DNA of 31,138 nucleotides from a virus. A model generated the notes under the pieces. The model saw nothing but the letters and a program-made list of their open reading frames with translations, searched no databases and was not told where the DNA came from. Positions 29,186-31,138 of this stretch are shown piece after piece. The stretch is taken from IMG/VR virus record IMGVR_UViG_3300012351_000187, positions 1 through 31,138 of that record. The stretch is one strand, 5' to 3'. How positions within the stretch are numbered: the stretch's first letter is position 1; every line of letters starts with the position of its first letter. The position numbers and the translations under genes were made by a program.

Positions 29186-29200
29186 GCATACCGGGTATGC
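29186..29200. promoter_or_regulatory. Perfect palindrome GCATACCGGGTATGC before the lysis block
   Basis: A 7+1+7 inverted repeat lies between the stop at 29205 and the ATG at 29176. No T-run follows on either strand, so it is not an intrinsic terminator. It could be a protein-binding site or an RNA hairpin setting lysis-gene translation. Confidence 0.4.
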
Positions 29201-29204
29201 ACAT

Positions 29205-29438
29205 TTAGATCATATCGTCAAACGCCTCATTCGTCAAAAACGTGAGTAACCTCTCCATTCTCGCCGAGTCCTGGTCTGAGAGTATCATCGCTATGTCCTG
29301 TTTCAGGCTCTGTTGCGCCTCGAAACTCATCGGGGAATCCATCACCCGATTCATTAACTCCCGCTCCAGATGAGAATTCGAATTCGGTGTCGTCGATTTG
29401 TTGTTCTTCAACCATTGGCTCATCAGGCTGCGGCTCAT
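29205..29438 (-). CDS. Nested gene: 77-residue helical protein in an alternate frame
   Basis: The ATG at 29438 (MSRSLMSQWLKNNKST) follows GGAAAGGA by four bases, a good ribosome-binding site inside the gene at 29227-29646. Residues from HLERELMNRVMDSP to LTFLTNEAFDDMI form convincing helices. It shares 212 bp with the other gene and ends 22 bases beyond it. Function unknown. Both frames look protein-like; see findings. Confidence 0.58.
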   Translation of the reverse strand: MSRSLMSQWLKNNKSTTPNSNSHLERELMNRVMDSPMSFEAQQSLKQDIAMILSDQDSARMERLLTFLTNEAFDDMI

Positions 29439-29646
29439 AAAGTCCTTTCCTGGCTTTACGGAAATTAATCAGGCTTGAGTACATCTCGCGCACGGTCAAG
29501 AGGCCGTTCTCAATCACGTCCTCGAAGACTTGCGCTACAGGTATCCTGGCTTCTTCGGCGACCGCTTTAATCTGTTTCATCGCGCCTTTGGGAATCGGCA
29601 ACATGTCCGTGTTCCTGGGGCGACCCAGTTTCTTTTCTTTTTTCAT
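29227..29646 (-). CDS. DNA-binding-like protein with acidic tail
   Basis: A 139-residue protein. The basic N-terminus KKEKKLGRPRNTDMLPIPK leads to a helical block (AMKQIKAVAEEARIPVAQVF), reminiscent of RHH or AT-hook-like regulators (GRPR). An acidic, Gly-rich tail (about 80-139) coincides with the nested gene. Coupled by ATGA to the upstream gene. A late regulator is possible. The tail may be less constrained because it shares its DNA. Confidence 0.58.
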   Translation of the reverse strand: MKKEKKLGRPRNTDMLPIPKGAMKQIKAVAEEARIPVAQVFEDVIENGLLTVREMYSSLINFRKARKGLYEPQPDEPMVEEQQIDDTEFEFSSGAGVNESGDGFPDEFRGATEPETGHSDDTLRPGLGENGEVTHVFDE

Positions 29647-29921
29647 TTTGCTCCAACAAACGATCCCGTGGCTGCAATCTGTTTTGCTAAATCAGTCAGT
29701 TTGCGCATATCAGCCGCGAATTCGTAATTGATAGGATCGATAACGACATCGTTCTTGTAGGTAGCCAGGCTGTGCGCCTGGTACTCTTTATTCTCTATCC
29801 TTAAAATGACCTTGGGCGCGGACCGGGCTGACCCTATGATCCTGATCTCTACCCGAGCAAGAGGCCCCCTGACCCAGGCCAGGAGATCATTTACCCTTTC
29901 GTACTGTACGACCGGCTCCAC
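29643..29921 (-). CDS. Hypothetical protein, 92 residues
   Basis: A GTG start at 29921 gives MEPVVQYERVNDLLAWVRG. The rest is beta-like (VEIRIIGSARSAPKVILRI) with a C-terminal helix. It starts three bases after the upstream stop and overlaps the next start as ATGA. No family is recognised. Confidence 0.58.
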   Translation of the reverse strand: MEPVVQYERVNDLLAWVRGPLARVEIRIIGSARSAPKVILRIENKEYQAHSLATYKNDVVIDPINYEFAADMRKLTDLAKQIAATGSFVGAK

Positions 29922-29923
29922 TT

Positions 29924-30079
29924 TTATCGACGTTCGGATAAAGCAAGCATTATAAGGAATAATGCCCCAATGGTTTCAGCAAGCGTCACATCATTAAATT
30001 CCTCTGAGATAATTATATCTATAAGTTTCTGGTGCAGGACATAAGCCTTGCCGGAGAACGCTATGGAGGGATTCTTCAT
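29924..30079 (-). CDS. 51-residue hypothetical protein
   Basis: MKNPSIAFSGKAYVLHQKL continues with IDIIISEEFNDVTLAETIG and a hydrophobic end (ALFLIMLALSERR). One weak membrane or core helix. ATGA-coupled to the upstream gene. Function unknown. Confidence 0.55.
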   Translation of the reverse strand: MKNPSIAFSGKAYVLHQKLIDIIISEEFNDVTLAETIGALFLIMLALSERR

Positions 30080-30219
30080 TTCTTCTTTTTCTTGCCCGGC
30101 TTGCGGGCAAAATCCTCCAGTTGCTTGACACTCATGCCGGTCTTGGTTTTCTTGCCTTTCTTAGCTTTGGCAAGCTCGGCCCCCATCATCTTTCGCTGCT
30201 TCTCGCTCTTGGCTGGCAT
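30076..30219 (-). CDS. DUF3008-like small basic protein
   Basis: A 47-residue protein. MPAKSEKQRKMMGAELAKAK and the later MSVKQLEDFARKPG follow the pattern of DUF3008 proteins (MPAKSKAQ+RLMG..., MS.KQL.DFA). The C-terminus ends in five lysines. DUF3008 proteins are widespread in phages, with unknown function. ATGA overlap with the next gene. Confidence 0.7.
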   Translation of the reverse strand: MPAKSEKQRKMMGAELAKAKKGKKTKTGMSVKQLEDFARKPGKKKKK

Positions 30220-30227
30220 ATCCCCTC

Positions 30228-30359
30228 TTAGTATCGCCCTTTTTGAGCTTTGGAAGATTTATGCTTTGGGCCAGCTTTGACCGTTTTCTTTGAATGCAGT
30301 GGAGACTTCTTCTTAGGTCCAGTGGCAGGCTTATGTACTCTTGCACGAACGATTTTCAT
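30228..30359 (-). CDS. 43-residue Lys-rich basic protein
   Basis: MKIVRARVHKPATGPKKKSP continues LHSKKTVKAGPKHKSSKA. About a third of residues are Lys or Arg and only one is hydrophobic-aromatic. It looks disordered and nucleic-acid binding. It lies eight bases from the DUF3008-like gene in the same operon. Confidence 0.55.
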   Translation of the reverse strand: MKIVRARVHKPATGPKKKSPLHSKKTVKAGPKHKSSKAQKGRY

Positions 30360-30378
30360 TTTAATACCTTCGCTTGAT

Positions 30379-30522
30379 TTATCCCGCGGCTTGTTCAAAT
30401 ACGTTGCGCCATGTTTCAGGCGGTAATTCGAGGTCTTCCCCCTGTCGTATTAATTGCTGTTTAACGCGAAAGTTTGCCTGATCCTGTTTCACTAATTCGC
30501 ATTCAAGGAATTCCAGTTCCAT
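30379..30522 (-). CDS. 47-residue acidic hypothetical protein
   Basis: MELEFLECELVKQDQANFRV continues KQQLIRQGEDLELPPETW. It is acidic and mixed, with a short helical C-terminus. It follows the basic micro-ORF by two bases. No family is recognised. Confidence 0.52.
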   Translation of the reverse strand: MELEFLECELVKQDQANFRVKQQLIRQGEDLELPPETWRNVFEQAAG

Positions 30523-30523
30523 A

Positions 30524-30577
30524 TCAGTATTTCTTTGCCTTCTTAAGGCGCTTAGGCTTTTTCGCCTTTGGCATCAT
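30524..30577 (-). CDS. 17-residue Lys-rich micro-ORF
   Basis: The frame encodes MMPKAKKPKRLKKAKKY. It overlaps the end of the upstream gene by 26 bases and stops two bases before the next start. Ten of 17 residues are Lys or Arg. It is short, but it fits the local run of tiny basic proteins. Confidence 0.38.
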   Translation of the reverse strand: MMPKAKKPKRLKKAKKY

Positions 30578-30692
30578 TTTCATATTTGTACGGCTCCAAA
30601 ACGAATCTCAGTTCCCCGGCGCGTTTCAGCGTCATGAGCTTGCCCTCCACGATGAACACGTCCGGGTTTGATGTGCGATTGATTGTCTTCAT
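30552..30692 (-). CDS. 46-residue hypothetical protein
   Basis: MKTINRTSNPDVFIVEGKL continues MTLKRAGELRFVLEPYKYE. Beta-hairpin-like with a charged tail. ATGA-coupled to the upstream gene. Function unknown. Confidence 0.55.
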   Translation of the reverse strand: MKTINRTSNPDVFIVEGKLMTLKRAGELRFVLEPYKYENDAKGEKA

Positions 30693-30820
30693 GATTCTCC
30701 CAATTCCATTAATAGCGCCCGAGCGCGTGCTCGCATGGCTACGTAATCCCGTGTTGTGGTATGAACGCGCTTCAGCTCTTCTATGATTTTATTCCAGGTT
30801 GATTTCTTGATGCGCATCAT
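30689..30820 (-). CDS. 43-residue basic helical protein
   Basis: MMRIKKSTWNKIIEELKRVH continues TTTRDYVAMRARARALLME. Amphipathic and basic; it may bind nucleic acid. Two consecutive ATGs (30820 and 30817) flank the upstream TGA, an arrangement that favours coupled re-initiation. Function unknown. Confidence 0.55.
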   Translation of the reverse strand: MMRIKKSTWNKIIEELKRVHTTTRDYVAMRARARALLMELGES

Positions 30821-31138
30821 AAGCTGTTAGAGAATTTGACCGAGTCCCACAAGGTCGATATTGCCGGGTTGCCGTCATGCCGGTAAAGGCCGGTCTTAAC
30901 CCGCATCGTGTCCAGGATATAGATATCGCCTCCAAGGCTCTGAGGCGTGTACCCGACCTTCCCGCCGTATGCAGCGACCGAACTCCCGTCGATCCAGAGC
31001 TTAACGACCCCTGATCCGCTGTAGTTTGGGAGTACTTCCAGCGCATAACTGCGCATTGTCCCAACCGGTATAGCCCCGGTCCAGGCGACGATTGGAGGGT
31101 TCGCGATAAATTTGCCGGTATCATCATTCTTGATGCAC
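30817..31138 (-). CDS. C-terminus of a polysaccharide-lyase/LamG-like protein, partial
   Basis: The frame is open to the right edge, so the gene starts beyond the window; 106 residues are visible. The sequence IPVGTMRSYALEVLPNYSG, VVKLWIDGSSVAAYGG and VKTGLYRHDG followed by LWDSVKFSNS matches the C-terminal jelly-roll pattern of heparin-lyase-type or LamG-like proteins (W.DG, K.GlYR, D.v). These act on or bind glycans. Its active-site region is outside the window. It adds a third glycan-directed protein to this phage; whether it is virion-attached is unknown. Confidence 0.5.
   Translation of the reverse strand, partial: CIKNDDTGKFIANPPIVAWTGAIPVGTMRSYALEVLPNYSGSGVVKLWIDGSSVAAYGGKVGYTPQSLGGDIYILDTMRVKTGLYRHDGNPAISTLWDSVKFSNSL

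Overview
The window looks like a fragment of a tailed double-stranded DNA phage (or prophage) genome. It contains a large terminase, portal, coat protein with a probable scaffold upstream, P22-type connector proteins, fibre proteins, an ERF annealing protein, phage nucleases and a lysis cassette. No tape-measure, tube or sheath gene is visible. Together with the adaptor and gp10-like propeller genes, that favours a short-tailed (podovirus-like) particle. A lipobox protein, several Sec-type signal peptides and sigma70-like promoters point to a bacterial, probably Gram-negative host. Three polysaccharide-active-type folds (GH16, GH43-like propeller, lyase-like C-terminus) suggest a host with a thick polysaccharide coat or one living among polysaccharides. 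The host taxon cannot be read from this sequence. No integrase, tRNA, rRNA, CRISPR array or insertion sequence was seen.

Layout. (1) Positions 1-14130 are a leftward late operon. In transcription order it reads: secreted GH16 glycosidase, a small coiled coil, terminase large subunit, zinc-ribbon protein, portal, five small proteins, scaffold-like protein, coat protein, decoration-like protein, adaptor, gp10-like propeller, fibre-type proteins and a Gly-rich protein that runs off the left edge. One rightward gene (649-1092) sits inside this block. (2) Positions 14131-14334 are a divergent control region with an intrinsic terminator. (3) Positions 14335-24437 are a mainly rightward early region: two first genes, a 632-bp non-coding stretch, small genes behind a strong promoter, then a divergent ribbon-helix-helix switch (18341-18491). 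The switch leads into a tightly coupled recombination/replication operon: HTH protein, ERF, Cas4/RecB-like nuclease, HNH, a disrupted RusA-like gene, exported proteins and a coiled-coil paralogue family. Two leftward genes interrupt it, a lipoprotein and the repressor-like protein. (4) Positions 24449-31138 are a second leftward operon. In transcription order it reads: lyase-like protein (cut by the right edge), a run of very small and often lysine-rich genes, an overlapping gene pair, a lysis cassette (coiled-coil membrane protein, holin, repeat peptide, membrane proteins, DPBB-fold lysin), then a fibre gene carrying a GH43-like propeller and a zinc-knuckle gene.

Genes are packed with start/stop overlaps (ATGA, TAATG), so many very short ORFs are supported mainly by coupling. 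The most unusual items are: the phage-borne secreted GH16 at the head of the late operon; the divergent two-RHH switch with visible operators, plus a duplicated 3' end of the repressor gene; a nested gene pair at 29205-29646; a secreted peptide made of PTHP repeats; a tail gene whose N-terminus has no normal start; and a RusA gene split by frame.
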